Positions 23,663 through 36,152 of a stretch of 64,000 nt of DNA are shown piece after piece (the stretch's first letter is position 1; each line of letters opens with the position of its first letter). This stretch comes from Ophiobolus disseminans (lineage: Eukaryota; Ascomycota; Dothideomycetes; Pleosporales; Phaeosphaeriaceae). Position numbers and translations under genes: made by a program. The notes under the pieces were generated by a model. The model saw only the letters and a list, made by a program, of their open reading frames with translations, was not told where the DNA came from and did no database searches. Location of the stretch: the NCBI GenBank assembly GCA_010093685.1, contig MU006219.1:949531-1013530 (forward strand). Reading direction: 5' to 3'.

Positions 23663-24182
23663 CAGGAGGGAGGGTTGAGCAGCTACATGTCCGACGAGGG
23701 TGCTGCTTGAGTGAGCGTAATGTTTGGGAGGCTTGAGCACTGGAGCCGAGCTATGATGCATCTGCGGCGATGGCGGGGCTTTCCCGAGCGCCGCCCGCTT
23801 TCACCCAAGTGCGATTTCATCGAAGCAGAATATGAATAATTGCTTGTAATTCTGTCTCTCTTCATAATCCATAATAAAATCCCAGAACTGCCATGCTGGT
23901 AGTCGTCCGTAGACGCTCCATCTATGTGAGTGAACGCCCGAGCTATGCAATATCGACCCATATCCTGACATAAACGCCCTACACACGCAAGTGAATATCC
24001 CGAAAGTACAAGCCCACACCTCGTGGCGCTCACATAAAGTCCATACTAATCGTACCGTGCCCATAATGATATAGTCGTCATGGCGAATCTCAAAACGAGT
24101 CGCCTAGGGGTATAGCTTTTAACGTGCCGCAAGTATGTGCATGGGAAGAAAGTCCGTCGCAGAGAAAAGAGAAAGATGGCTT
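23663..24182. other. Intergenic region CDC4 to BRAP2
   Basis: About 520 bp between two minus-strand genes, expected to hold the CDC4 3' UTR and the BRAP2 promoter. No gene is visible. Confidence 0.55.
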
Positions 24183-27100
24183 TTAAGCCGCCGCGTCGCC
24201 GTCCGTCGGCTCGCCATCAGTTACGTCTTCGATCTCGTGTCCTTTGGAGTTGACAACGATGCGCCGGCCTCGCTGATCCGTAGGAACCCCGTCGCGTAAA
24301 GCACCAAAGTCCAACACCTGGAGTCTGTTAGCTGCGCCTCGTGTCTATTTTGAACAATGCTTACCTCGATGTACGTCATGCTGTTTCGCTGAACAGCAGC
24401 GACACAGCGCCGCTCGTTGAACTTTACCTGCCATACACCGCTCAGATCCGTCAATAAGTCTTTGACGAATTCCCCAGTCTTAACATTCCACATCTTGAGC
24501 GTGCGGTCTGAGCCTGAGATGACCTTCTGGCCATCGTGTTGAAAGCAGGTAATGGCACCCGTGTGTGCGCAGAGCCTGCTCTTGCACTGGCCATTCTCGG
24601 GGTCCCAGATTCGCAACGTTGAGTCAGCGGCCGCAGAGACGAGTCGTCCATGGCTGAGATCTAGCAAGCCAACAAGAGAAGTGTGGCCCTCGAGTGTGAA
24701 GAGGCAGGCGCCCGTCTCCAAAGACCATACCTTAACCATGTTGTCCATGGAGCCACTGATGCAGCGGTTGCGAGCATGGTCCAGAACAACGCTGTACACT
24801 TTCTGAGAGTGACCTTGTAGACGCTGCTGAACCTCGCCTGTCGATATCTTCCATACCCGGACGGTACAGTCATAACTACCACTGACAAGAGTATCACCGT
24901 GGGCTGCGATTGCGCGGACTGAGTGGTGATGGCCGGTAAGAGCGCGGATGAAGTAAGGGTTATCGTGGTCGTTGGAGGCTGCTCCGGTCTGCATGATGCT
25001 GCGATCGCCTGGCTTGGGAAGCTTCCAGACACGAAGGGTCGAGTCGCGAGAGCCCGTGATGATCAACTCTTCCTTGGGAAACACAATCGGCTGACCGTCC
25101 AGAGTTTCTCCGATTTGTGTCGGCTTGAGGATGACGAGGCACCGAACAGTTGAGGTATGGCCTTGGAACACTTGGGTGCATTTGCCCTTCTCAATATCCC
25201 AAACTCGTACTGAGCGGTCAGTCGAGCCTGACACCAGCGTATTGCCCTCGTACTGCAGTGCCCAGACACCACCCTCGTGGCCCTCGAGGCGACTACGCAA
25301 AGCTCCAGTCTTGGTGTCGTAGACGTTAATGTTCGTGTCATCGCTTCCGGTCAAAATCTTTTCCGTATCGAACTGAAGGCACGTAACAACGTGGCGCTGA
25401 TGCGCGCGGAATGCGATATGTTTGGGCTTTGTATCTTCCGCCATCCAGCTCTTCCGGATAAGATAGTGCCGTTGGTACAAAGACTTGAAGAGATGCATGT
25501 TGCGCAGGCTGGGAAGACCTACTTTCGGCTCAGGTATGGCATATCGCGCGCGTTGGGCGAAGGCGTTGGGACCCTCCTGCGATTCTGCAGATCGCGAGTA
25601 AAGAGTAACATGTGCCTTGGTCGTCAAGGGAACCTTCTTACGTAGCTTCCTTGCAATGCTGTGTTTGCTGAGTGCCTTTCTCTTCGTTCGCGTGGTTGAT
25701 GATCGGGTAATGGCACCTTCGTGGTCGTGAGCACTCCCAGATGATAATGTGCTTGAAAAGCCAACATGTGTATCACTATCCGACCTGGACGCAACGGATA
25801 GCGCCCTCAGGTCACGCTCATAACTCTCCGGCGAATCAGGGTACTGCCAGCCCCAGCCTTCCTGGACCGCGCGCTCTAGTTCACCTTTCGGCAATTTGTA
25901 ACCGTCCGTTTCAAGTAGGTCCTTCCAGGCACCTTCATGTGTATCAACAAGCCTTCGCCAGTAGCTGGAGACCTGCGTTGCATTACACATGCTCTTGACG
26001 TCGAGGTAGCTTATGATCTGAAGGCCAAGCTCCGCTGGCAACGAAGCGATAAAATCTCGCTTGAGGGCTGGGTTGACCACGTCGGCGACGAAGTGCAAGG
26101 TTGGCTTGGCGCACCTTCTCAGTAGCTGATACATGACGTAAGATTTCATTTGCTCCGGAAGGGCGTCAAAAGAGTTCAACATGCTAGGAATGCCCATGAC
26201 CGTCGGGGTCAGTAGCTGCGGGTTGGGTGTTATCACTTCAGATGCATCTGGCAGGTCGAGATGCCGCGACCCTGGTGGGAAAAGTGGAAAATCTGCCATG
26301 CCATCTTGCGATAGATCAAAGCCTGAGACATCATTGGGGTCGAAGCTTCCTTCGGCACTACTTTGTTGGGCATTCGCAGCGGCGGTGATCGGGGACAGGC
26401 TAGGGCTTGGCAAACTGGCATCCTGTGCGGAACCAGTGTCAAGAGGTGTAAGCCGGCTGGGTGTGAAAGTATCATTATCGACGAATGGGCCAGCTGGTTC
26501 CATGTCAGATTCGGCGATTGGTGGCGTGGCAGCAATTCCCGGCCCATCGAAGATGCTTGCGGGGAAAGAACGCTCGGGTGATTGCTGGTATATTGGAAAT
26601 GAGCCGGCGTCGGCGTCGGAAGGGCCTGCAAGCGGTTCTTGAAGCTGCCATCGAGGTAGAGCTTGTGGACGTCCAGCTTGCTGAGAGGTGGATCTGTAGC
26701 TGTTCCGCAGAGAAGACGCAACGTTCGCTCTTGGCAACTTGGAAGCACCTCGGGCGCCTAGATCTGTATCGGGCGTCGCCAGGACTAGATCCTCCCTGTC
26801 GTCCGGTGTAAAGTTTGCCACTGCATCTGGTATGTCTCCACCACTGTGTTCGCGTAACGATAATCGCGGCTTCTTGCTCCGGCGATGCAGACTGGCAATT
26901 TCAGCAGCTTCTTTGATCGAGGGGACCGATGAAGGATCGTCGATATGGTCTCGCTTTCGTCGACCGGATACAGCGCGTACGGCTGGATGATGGGCGCTGA
27001 GGTTGGGGCGGGTCATGCGGCTTGCGGTCGCGAATACTGGGGGCCCACTGAACGATTCGACCTTTCTGAGTGTTCCGTTGGAGGACTGTATGGAGTCGTG

Positions 27101-27539
27101 CAGGGCCTTGTGCTGTGGGTTTGCATGGTTAGCAAGGAGAATAGAAGCAGGAGCAGTCCTGACATGAACGGCTCGCGACAGGCTTATCTCTGACTCGCTG
27201 ATGGCATACCTCTTGTACTTTGCTGGACGCCTTATCCGCCTCCTCGAAGCACGCCAGCTCGCCGCCAGCATCGAAGTAGATCTTCCGTATCGACTCGGGT
27301 GCCTGTACGTGGGCTAGAGGGTACTCTTTGGGGTCGCGTTCGCCGAGGCTTCCCGGGGGGTTCACACACAGGGGCGGGAAGGTGGTCGTTGTCGTGTACG
27401 TCGTAGTCACGACCGTGGTTTTGGTGGCAGGCGCGAAGGAGAACTGCCCCATAGTCGCGTATGGGTCCATGGGTTCTGCATGCACCTGTGTCGTCGTCGA
27501 CCGCCCGTCAGGACCGTGTCCTGGCAGGAGAGAGGCCAT
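24183..27539 (-). CDS. CDC4: CDC4-type F-box/WD40 SCF substrate receptor
   Basis: Cdc4 (Fbw7 in animals, Pop1/2 in fission yeast) recognises phosphorylated substrates such as CDK inhibitors for the SCF ubiquitin ligase in the nucleus. Three exons (27210-27539, 24365-27112, 24183-24317) sum to 1071 codons, or 1070 residues. After a long disordered N-terminus comes the dimerisation helix (LPEQMKSYVMYQLLRRCAKP), then the F-box near residues 462-507 (DFIASLPAELGLQIISYLDV). A basic linker leads to seven or eight WD40 repeats at about 675-1017, with GHxxxV...GSxDxTxRVW patterns (e.g. VSGSTDRSVRVWDIEKGKC). The C-terminal exon adds an acidic tail. The long N-terminus is typical of filamentous fungi. 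MET30/sconB is the main alternative; the RAHQRHVVTCLQFD entry into the propeller favours CDC4. Confidence 0.9.
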
Positions 27540-29134
27540 GTTGAGATGAACGATATCCGGTAGTCGGAGTGTGGGCGTGCGAGAGGACTTGTTTGTAGGC
27601 TTCCGGGCTGTACAATAAGTGGTGTGGGGGTCGTAGCTCGTTTCACGTCTGCACACGGAGCCGAGCCGCCAAACGGGGTGTGGTGACGGTCAAGGACCTC
27701 GGGACTGGAGCGAGAGCCCGGTGGCGCAGCACACACAGAAACGAACGACAGAGTCTAGCAGCTGTGCATGTTGTGAAGGTCGTGGGCACGGTGTGCAGGG
27801 CGCTCAGCGGAGTGGCTGGTGGTTGGACCGGCGAGCGGCAATAGTTGTGATGATGGTGCGGGAAAGGAGATTCGTGGAAATGCTAGGAAACAAGTGAAAC
27901 GCAGTCCTGTTTGCATACACAACACCGAAGCGCTAAGGCGTGGAAGTGAAGGAGGAAAAGGCGGCCGTGAGAGTGCGGGTATGGTGCTTGAAGCTCTTGT
28001 GAGGCGGGGGAAGATGACCAGACAGCAGCAAGTGGAGTTGACGGAGAGGCAGGAGCGTAGCCAGCTGTAGTTAGCTGCAAATGTTCGACGACCCCAACCC
28101 CGACCAACATCAAATCAAATCGTGCGACAATGCGCGACAGTTTCTTCAGCAGACTCTGTTCACGGATTCGAAGCTGGTCTCCGATAGCTATGCATTCGGG
28201 GCTTCACCACATCACGACAGAACTCTCAAGCTTGTGCTCAACTGATGCTCGAGCTCATGGCTGCACCTTCCCGTTCCTATTATTGTATCGCACGGCATCG
28301 CTCGGCACACTATCAAATCAAAGCCTGGTCCGACTTCATGCGACTTGCCCCCGTGGCCATGTTTTGTTGCAAGGGCGAAAGAAACATTGTCCCTATAACA
28401 CTTCTTTGTTCATATCACGCACGAGTTAACATTCTCCCGTGCGCGCCGGACGGCGGTCGCTGAGGAAGCAGGATGCATGGCTGACTGCAGCGGCTACAGC
28501 GTGAGGCGCAGACACCATATTTGCCACTCAACAAGCAATTTCTGCAACCTTCGTCACGGGTGTTTGAACACCGTTCACGTGCAATCGGACCACGTCGCTT
28601 AGTAAGTGGCGGAATGAGGTTTGAAGCTACACTGTTGTTCAGTGCACACCTAGTCCAAGCCAATTTACCTCGCCTCTACAGCGGTGTTCAACAATATACG
28701 GAAATTACCCTTCATGACGGAAGATAAAGATGTGTTCAAAATACAAGATGCTCTCACAGCGGATTTTAGGCATACATCCATGGATGTCCAAGGGTACCCT
28801 AGATATGTAGCAAGGGCACTCACGTGTTATGGAGAAACCACCTTATCGCGAAGCTGCTCGACGAACCACCAATTGCTTCGACCTCACCCTTATAACCTCT
28901 AGACACGTAAATTACCTGGGCTTGTTGTGCTTGCATTTGATTGTGGTCGTAACGTTGGCCCTTCCTCGCGCCTTCCCATCCTCCGTGGCGCAACGTCATG
29001 ATGGCCCAACCGCGATGTGTAAGGAAGGAACGGTCAGAGAAAACCTTCGCACTTTCTCCCCCTCCTCATGTCCTTTGCTCTCACTTCCATTTCCCCGGCA
29101 TTAGGCAGCGAACACCACTGCTACTACCAACAGC
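27540..29134. promoter_or_regulatory. Long divergent upstream region of CDC4 and HOP1-like gene
   Basis: A 1.6-kb gene-free region separates the two divergent starts, long for this otherwise compact stretch. Short open frames occur on both strands but none looks like a protein I could support. It presumably contains the cell-cycle gene promoter and a meiosis-regulated promoter. Confidence 0.45.
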
Positions 29135-31436
29135 ATGGCGCGTGGGCTAAAACCAACGCTTTTGAAGACGGGAGCGGCTCGCGGAAAATCGACGAGGCAG
29201 ACTAAACAGCTGCAATCTAAGCCTACTGCTGTCTTCCATCACGCGCTAAAGCAGACTCAAACCCAGACACCAGCTACCCGCGTCACACCATCTGTGCTTT
29301 ACCAGACGGTAGACCAGAGCGTCCAGATCGTACAGCAAGTCGTGTTCGGATGTGTTAGCAACTTGGCAGCCGCCCGTAGCCTGTTTCGCCTGGACTGCTA
29401 TGAGCCCGTGGAGTACGTGTTCCAATGCGAAAAAACTGGCGACCAAGGGTCTCAGGCTGAGTCAAAGGCTAAGTTCAACGGACTGAAGCGAGGAGTGAGC
29501 ACAAAAGTGGACAGCTTGCTCAATCTGCTTGTAAGTTAGAAGCATTCCGTTCCATTGCAGCAGTTTTGATGTCTGAGCAGGACACTGGTATCGCGGATGC
29601 TCTCAAGAAAGGCTTCCTTGCTTCATTGCACTTCACCATATACGAACAGAAAGGCCGTCCTACTGAAGCTTTGGAGCAATGGAACTTATGCTTTGTCTAC
29701 GTCACAGACCGTCACACTGGAGCCCGCATGGCTTCCGGGGTCGAGATCACTGAGCTTCGTCAGTCAGGGAAGAAAATCACTGTTGGACAAGCGAAACAGT
29801 CACTCGTCAGATTCATTCAGGTTGTCACGAGCATCTCATACGCACTACCAGACCTGCCTGCGTCAAGGTACATGAGTGTCGAGATATTCTATACCGATGA
29901 TGCTCCTCAAGACTACAGAGCGCCCAACTTCACTGAACAAGTGATCGAGGTCTCTCGCTTCCCCAACAACGAGGCTTGGGAGAAGGTATGTACACCGGTC
30001 GCCTCGTTGGATGCAGGCCATCATACAGTATCTCTTTCACTCGTCTATCTCACCAACCGAGACCCTAATGGTGACAACAAGCTACCTTCTGGGCTGAAAT
30101 GCAACGAGGAGGTCACGAAGAAGCAAAGCAAAGAGATTGCCCAGCCTCCGCGTCGGTCTAGGTCAAGGCTCAGCGACTCGATTGGAGATCTCAGTATGGC
30201 CCAGCCGGCTGCAGCAACCGCGGGCCTAACCAAGACCATCCGACATGAGGCAAAAGACTCTACAGTATGCGACCCAACTCAATTGCCAGCCACCAATCAT
30301 CCGTTGTCAGAGCACGAGGCAGACGATGGACCACTGCCTAAGAAGGATGGTAACGCCTTGAGCCTAGCCCTACGCTCAACTAAGGAGCAAATCAATGGAA
30401 TGGTAAATTTGGACCTCTTCTGGGTTTTCTACCAGCTGACCATGGATTAGCTACAAGCACCGAAGGATACATCACTTCTTGAAGACACGCAAGTCATTGG
30501 CAGGCCCTCTACTACACAAACAACCGAGCGTATCAGTGAAAGCCGATTGAGGTTTACCAAAGCGAAGATCCAGAAGCTTGACGCCCGGAGAGACGCCACC
30601 TTGGGCCCGCGACTGGGCAAGCCGGTATTTGCCAGTATCAGCGAGTTCCCCGATCACGACTTCGAAGTTAGATGTGAATGCTCACACGAAGTCGAAGAAG
30701 GAGACATGGTGAGTACGAGCATAGCACATCCGACACATAAGGGTTGACAAGCACAGATGCTTTGCGAATTCTGCGGAAAATATCAGCATATCAACTGTTA
30801 CGGCTATCTGGGCACGAACGACGCGCGCATTCCAGCTGTCCATGTCTGCTATACCTGTTTGTTTGCCAAAGAACCTCGGCTTCTCAAAGACATCATCAAC
30901 CGTGTTCAGTATCGGCGTGCCTGCTACCTTCTGCGCACAATGGCTTTCGACGGCAGCGTGGAGCTGACCGAGGCTCTCCGTAAGTGGTCTCGCTTGCTTG
31001 TCTCATTCGTAGCTAACGACACTAGACTGCACATCATACTTCACGAGTCTCCTTCTCAAAGATCTCCGTGAACTGGGACTGATGTTGCCGCCACCAGGCA
31101 AGCGTGGTGGGAAAACACAGCTCTCAATGATTGTCAATGAGATCACCAACGCGCAGATGATCCGAGCATATTTCAACCCAAGGAAGGGCATTGAGCACTA
31201 CGTAAGTTTCTACAACCCACGGCCGAACACCGGACGATGATGTTAATGGCAAGGGCGTCTAGTTGGAACCAAATACGACATCGAACGTCGAGAAGCAACC
31301 GGATGTGGTACGAGCCCCAAAACGACCAGCGGAGGCATTCAAAGACTTCATGACGCCGCGGCCCAAGAAGGTCCTTGGTAATCGAGCTAGCATGGAATAC
31401 GATCTGACCAACACTATCACGCCAGTCAGGCCTTGA
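29135..31436 (+). CDS. HOP1: HOP1-like meiotic HORMA-domain protein with PHD-like finger
   Basis: Hop1 proteins coat meiotic chromosome axes and promote inter-homologue recombination. Six exons (29135-29530, 29581-30402, 30451-30708, 30757-30979, 31026-31201, 31263-31436) sum to 683 codons, or 682 residues. The HORMA domain lies at about residues 55-290 (QSVQIVQQVVFGCVSNLAAA start; LHFTIYE; WNLCFVYVTD). A C4HC3 PHD-like finger follows with C481, C483, C495, C498, H503, C506, C523 and C526, a layout known for yeast Hop1. A basic C-terminal tail ends in VRP. All five introns are GT-AG and phase-consistent. No closure-motif assignment is attempted. Rev7 and Mad2 are shorter and lack the zinc finger, so they are unlikely. 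Confidence 0.9.
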
Positions 31437-33044
31437 GCAATAGATGATCTCGAAGAGACTGAAGATGGTTTGTGCTGAAGGGAGTGGCTAGAGCTGCAGC
31501 GACATGAGCATTGCTTACTTTCTTTTCGCTGTCGTAATTCCTCAGTTCAACAACAACTAAATATATTCATAAGAATCATGTTATGGCGTGCATTTCTAAC
31601 TTCAGAGGGCCTTGTCGGAGCATATTGTCTAGGTATGACGAGCTTGCATGCGGTGGTGGACGCCTCGATGGTAGACAGCTACTAAGTTTTATGTCAATGC
31701 CGAAGTACTGAAGACATATAGGTATCTGCATTCCTTCACCAGTTGCCTACCGAACTTGGTAATAGTCCCAGACCTTCCTTAAGATCGAGCACACATAATA
31801 TCTCTGTCGGAGTAGGAAGACCGCGAAGGCGCTGGGCCAACAGGCGCAAGTGCTCGCGGCTTGTCGTCCCCTCACGGAAGTTATTCCGCAAACTGCTCCA
31901 CAGTTCACGATCGGTATGGATCCGATCGCGCTCTTTCAGATCTGGCCAGCATCCAAAAAAACACGAAGCACGCTCCACGATCAATTTCGAAACCCTGATG
32001 TCGATGATGAGTGCGCACAGTCACGTCCGAAAATTGGGAACCACAACGATCATCGCATGCTATCCCACGCAATGTGAGGGGCGAACTCGACAGAGTTATG
32101 AATCTCCCACAAGCATTGTGCAGATGATCACTTGCCGTTTTTCGTTGTGGCTTGCGACATTGAGTGCCATGCACATCAATACGAAGTGCTTCCGACCGCG
32201 TCCTGCTTGTGTGACGTCGCTTCGGTGGTGCGTGAGTCGTAAAAGATTGGAGAAGAGAACAAATGGAAGAGGGGCACGATGTCCACGATACAGACTACTT
32301 CGCGTGCGCGCGTGGATGATGAATTGAATTAACGTTAGAGCGACTTCGCAACATGCATGGCAAGCTTCCCCACCGTCTGATGCTGACGTTGCCGGCAGAC
32401 ATCCGTATGCCATGCAAGTCACCTGGGCACGCTTGGACATTCAGGGGGTATCCAAAGCGGAACCAGGGCGCAGATCTGGCATTGATCAATGCACGAATTC
32501 CAGGGTTCTTCGGTACCCAATATGTTAAACCAACAGGCAAATATGAAAACACATTGGCGGAGTAGCCAGACCCTTGGGATAAAGGTTCTTGCTATACCTC
32601 CAGCGCTCATCGATATGTCCCCTGACCAGTCGACAAATTTACGAAGACATTGCACCACTTCGGGTTTGCTGCATGCGCTCAATCTTAGCGCGTTGTCAAC
32701 TTCCATGCAGGAACGGAAGACCGGCGTGTAGTAGCGTTAGGACCCTCAGCTGGCCATAGCCGCCTAGAATCCTGGGTCTCTCCATCTCCAGTGATTCGAT
32801 ATACCTCCCACAACAGCCTTCGCCGATCCGAATTCGCTCGTACATGTACTGCCACCGTCGAAGTCTGGCAGCACAATCCGTGCTTCCGATGCAATTGCGA
32901 TCCAATGCAGTCAAGAGATAGACCCTGAGCGCCTGCGGTCTTGCGCGATTCATACCTTATTGTTCTTGCTATACTGAGTCGCGTACATCAGCCTGCGATA
33001 AGCCACCAATTCCTCCAAACGAAGCCTGTCTTTCTCCACCCATC
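31437..33044. other. Gene-poor region with possible relics
   Basis: About 1.6 kb with no intact gene. Several protein-like minus-strand segments in different frames occur between 31736 and 32953 and are listed separately. The right end should contain the promoter of the disordered-protein gene starting at 33045. Confidence 0.5.
31736..32953 (-). pseudogene. Possible decayed gene (unrecognised)
   Basis: Three protein-like minus-strand segments follow each other in different frames. One at 32696-32953 contains ARLRRWQYMYERIRIGEGCC. One around 32600-32705 contains KPEVVQCLRKFVDWSGD. One at 32340-32552 contains YWVPKNPGIRALINARSAPW. Another at 31736-31984 contains LKERDRIHTDRELWSSLRNN. The frame changes lack convincing GT-AG junctions, so this looks like one or more decayed genes rather than a spliced gene. 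I do not recognise the family. It could be chance open frames. Confidence 0.22.
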
Positions 33045-35798
33045 ATGGGTCTCAATCGTGGAAAGTTCTCCTTTCCTATACCTGGCCGTAGGTCTCAAAA
33101 GAAGACGGTCAAGGACGACGACGCCAGCTCGAATCTCTCGATACCCTCTGCGCACGAACGGCCATCGCGCCACGAAGAACCGTCGAGTAAAGCACACCGT
33201 GTGCTTGGAACATCCGAACCGATGTATCGCGCAACGTCGAAGCAATCGGTACCAGCGAGTCCTGGGTACATGTCCATCACCGTATCTGAGGCGAGCTTCA
33301 ACTCGCAAACCGACGACAGAACTTCAGCCACGGCGACAGATTACAACGGCTATTCGACCCGAGCCAACGTGTCTAGAAGACCCTCATCAAACATCATTGG
33401 GCGCGCATACAGTGGGGACGGAAGGAGGGGCTCAGATTATAGCACCGCTAGCCATCGACTACAGCCGCAAACCTCCAATTCGACCATGCGCTCCCACTAC
33501 GATTCAAAAAGCTCACCGTTGTCGATCTCACAACAGACGTCAGACTCGGCAGTGCGCGATATGGCATTAAGGAGAGGGAAACCACAGGTAGTCACGGACT
33601 ACAATACCGGCTATATCGCTAGTCCGGTGTCGCCGGTCATACTGGACGAAGCAAGGAGAAAAGAGCAACGAAAAAGCAAACCTGCACGGTTAGATTTATC
33701 GAAGCTGTTTCCCAAACCAAAAGTAGGCGAAGGCCATACCCATGCCAATGCGCTTCTCTCTCCTACCAAGATGGTCAACTCGCCTGCAGCCATGTCTGTA
33801 TCATCCGACTACCAATTTCCACGTCCCATGACAAGAGAGCCAACCCCTAATCCGAGAGGCCAGGTCAAGCTCAAGACGACTTCGCGGCAGCCTGTCTCTG
33901 CTTCACATACCCCGAGCTCACCAACGCGGAAGTTCAAGCGAGATGAGTACGACAGTGCTAAGGTTCATATTCGACGACCACCTAAAGGCGTCCAACACTG
34001 GTTTGATGCGCTCGATGAAGACAGTGACGAGGACAACACAGCACCCATATATGCTCCGAAAGCCGTTCGACCAAATGTCATACCCAAAGTACCTGTTCGC
34101 AAAACATCTCTTGGACGACTTGCTCAAGAGGCTGCAACACGCTCGCATCACCGATCTCCTGCAAATAAAAAAGACACTTTTACTCACGAGGACCTGATTG
34201 ACGTGTGTTTGGAGTCGTCAAGTCTAGTGTCTCTGCAATCAACGAAGACCAAGGAATCCGCGTTGTCCAAGAGCAATCTGCAAGACTCGAGTGTCCTCTC
34301 CTTTTCGTCGTCAGATGATGAATGTGATGGAAGTCGGCAAAAGGCACACAGGGTAGCGGTGCGTAAGAGCTTGGTTATGAATGACGACGCGGGCGAGATC
34401 ATAATTGGACAAGCCCAGGCATTTGAAGTCCGCCCGCATCGAAGACCCTCCGCCATGAGCACACTCTCAACGTCCACAAACGCCGCGACGATAGAAGTCA
34501 TGTATACTCCCGAGCCGCCATTTTCACCATTTCACTACCCAAGAAGCAGTAATTACAGTGACAGCAGGCGATCAAGCCATGCAAGACACCCATCGGTCAT
34601 CCCTGAAGATGAAGATATCATCCGCCCCAAGACAGCTATCAACATGCCGCTTTCGCCTTCAGCCCACAGCATCCGCAGTGCGCGGACATCGGCTAGCGAG
34701 CCAAAACCCCGGTCGGAGGGCTCACGCAAACTCATGGCAGTAACTGCGGAAGAGGAAGCTCTGTTGGAGATGATGCGTAAGAAGCGAGCTGCAATGGCGA
34801 AGAAGGGAACTACTCAACCGGACCAAGCGACGCAAGAGCAGGACAGGTTGCACCAATTACCAGCTGAGACTTCTCAACACCACTATCGTACCTCTGGTTT
34901 CCTTGCGGAAGCCAGCCCAGTTCGGGTGGTAGAGGCAAAGGCTATTCGGAGAGCTTCAGCTATGGCGCCATCGCCCTCGCCCCTCTTACTCACCCCTCGA
35001 GGCCGACCACTCAAAGCCCACTACGACGCAAACATTGGACAGAGTCAGCTTCGCGACAGCTCTGCCAGTGACGCTTGGTCTGAACACCAAGGCTCTCCAG
35101 CTCGCCGTGTAGTGATACCGCATCACCTGCCTACGCCGTCTGAATTCTCCCCACTCGACCCGTTCCCTCCATCGTCACCGGTTCCTACTGCGAGTGTAGC
35201 AACAACCGAGCACGCGTCTCCTCTCCCATCACCCATCACGCCAGGCCTTCGCGCATACGAAGACGATGTCAATGTCAAAGTGGCTAGCAGCGACACGAGC
35301 AATGACAGCGAAGAAGTGGCAATCATGGACACTGGCGTGATCGACGCACCGCACGAACGCGTCAAGTCTTCAACTTCCTCACATGACATGTCGTCGCACC
35401 GTCGCCGCCGCACAGCCTCCAGCGGCGCCGCAGTCTCGTTCCCAGTCCCGCCCACACACAGCCTAACCGACCTTACCCCCGTCTCCAAAACCTTGTCCCG
35501 CGCACCCAGCGTCGCCGACCCTGCCGTCCCCAAACTGCCACAGGCGACCTCGAAGCGCATCAGCGGCCTGACACTGCTCACGAGTGGCACCTCGCGCAGT
35601 CGCCAAGGTAGCGTGCATTCAAGTCACTCGCAATCTTCACACACATCAAGCTTCATGCACGGCATCGAGAAGCGCAATTCTAAACGTGTCAGTCGGCAAA
35701 GCAGCGCGGCTAGCATGAACACGGCCGCCAAGGAAAAGCGGAACAGCGTCAGCGACGATGTGCTTGCGGCGTGGAATTCGCTGGGCGGCACGTATTGA
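33045..35798 (+). CDS. Conserved-looking disordered Ser-rich protein, function unknown
   Basis: A single-exon frame of 917 residues from ATG at 33045 (ccatcATGGG) to TGA at 35796. Composition is dominated by Ser, Arg, Pro and Thr, with many short phosphorylation-like sites and no predicted globular domain. It starts with MGLNRGKFSFPIPGRRS, so Gly2 could be myristoylated, with basic residues following; that is inference. Two segments look less random and may be conserved: KGVQHWFDALDEDSDED near residues 315-335 and a helix-like VTAEEEALLEMMRKKRAAMA near 568-588. The C-terminus is again Ser-rich and ends with AAWNSLGGTY. I do not recognise a named family; a cortical or polarity scaffold is possible but unproven. 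Confidence 0.82.
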   Translation: MGLNRGKFSFPIPGRRSQKKTVKDDDASSNLSIPSAHERPSRHEEPSSKAHRVLGTSEPMYRATSKQSVPASPGYMSITVSEASFNSQTDDRTSATATDYNGYSTRANVSRRPSSNIIGRAYSGDGRRGSDYSTASHRLQPQTSNSTMRSHYDSKSSPLSISQQTSDSAVRDMALRRGKPQVVTDYNTGYIASPVSPVILDEARRKEQRKSKPARLDLSKLFPKPKVGEGHTHANALLSPTKMVNSPAAMSVSSDYQFPRPMTREPTPNPRGQVKLKTTSRQPVSASHTPSSPTRKFKRDEYDSAKVHIRRPPKGVQHWFDALDEDSDEDNTAPIYAPKAVRPNVIPKVPVRKTSLGRLAQEAATRSHHRSPANKKDTFTHEDLIDVCLESSSLVSLQSTKTKESALSKSNLQDSSVLSFSSSDDECDGSRQKAHRVAVRKSLVMNDDAGEIIIGQAQAFEVRPHRRPSAMSTLSTSTNAATIEVMYTPEPPFSPFHYPRSSNYSDSRRSSHARHPSVIPEDEDIIRPKTAINMPLSPSAHSIRSARTSASEPKPRSEGSRKLMAVTAEEEALLEMMRKKRAAMAKKGTTQPDQATQEQDRLHQLPAETSQHHYRTSGFLAEASPVRVVEAKAIRRASAMAPSPSPLLLTPRGRPLKAHYDANIGQSQLRDSSASDAWSEHQGSPARRVVIPHHLPTPSEFSPLDPFPPSSPVPTASVATTEHASPLPSPITPGLRAYEDDVNVKVASSDTSNDSEEVAIMDTGVIDAPHERVKSSTSSHDMSSHRRRRTASSGAAVSFPVPPTHSLTDLTPVSKTLSRAPSVADPAVPKLPQATSKRISGLTLLTSGTSRSRQGSVHSSHSQSSHTSSFMHGIEKRNSKRVSRQSSAASMNTAAKEKRNSVSDDVLAAWNSLGGTY

Positions 35799-36152
35799 GT
35801 GTGTTCTTATCTTTCATTTTAGCATCTCACGACCATGTATCTCTTTTCTACACAGCGGTTTCATCCGACCTCTATACTCATCGCCGTACCACGGCGTATA
35901 TACTTTTTTAAAGCATCTCCTTATATCAGCGCGCGCAACGAATTTCTTAGTCATTTTCTTTTATCTCGCAAGTGTTGCATTTTGGTATTGTTTGTTTATT
36001 TTATACCTCGGTATGGTTATTGGCGGCATTGGGATAGATGGCATTGGTGATGAGGTTAGGCATGTTAGTGGTGGAGATAGTGTTTAGGTATGATAGTCTA
36101 ATGCGTATGCTCGTGAATAGAGTCATTCGGTGGTTTGCTACAATGTTTTTTT
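35799..36152. other. Intergenic region
   Basis: About 350 bp between the disordered-protein stop and the convergent 2EXR-like gene. It is T-rich and probably 3' UTR. Confidence 0.5.

Noticed and set aside
23663..23761. 33-residue N-terminal extension of the BRAP2 protein
   Set aside because: An in-frame ATG exists, but homologues begin at the sequence equivalent to MPEYFFHIAFEL, so the inner ATG is preferred.
31743..32327. 194-codon plus-strand frame
   Set aside because: Arg/Ser-heavy composition typical of an antisense shadow; the minus-strand segments look more protein-like.
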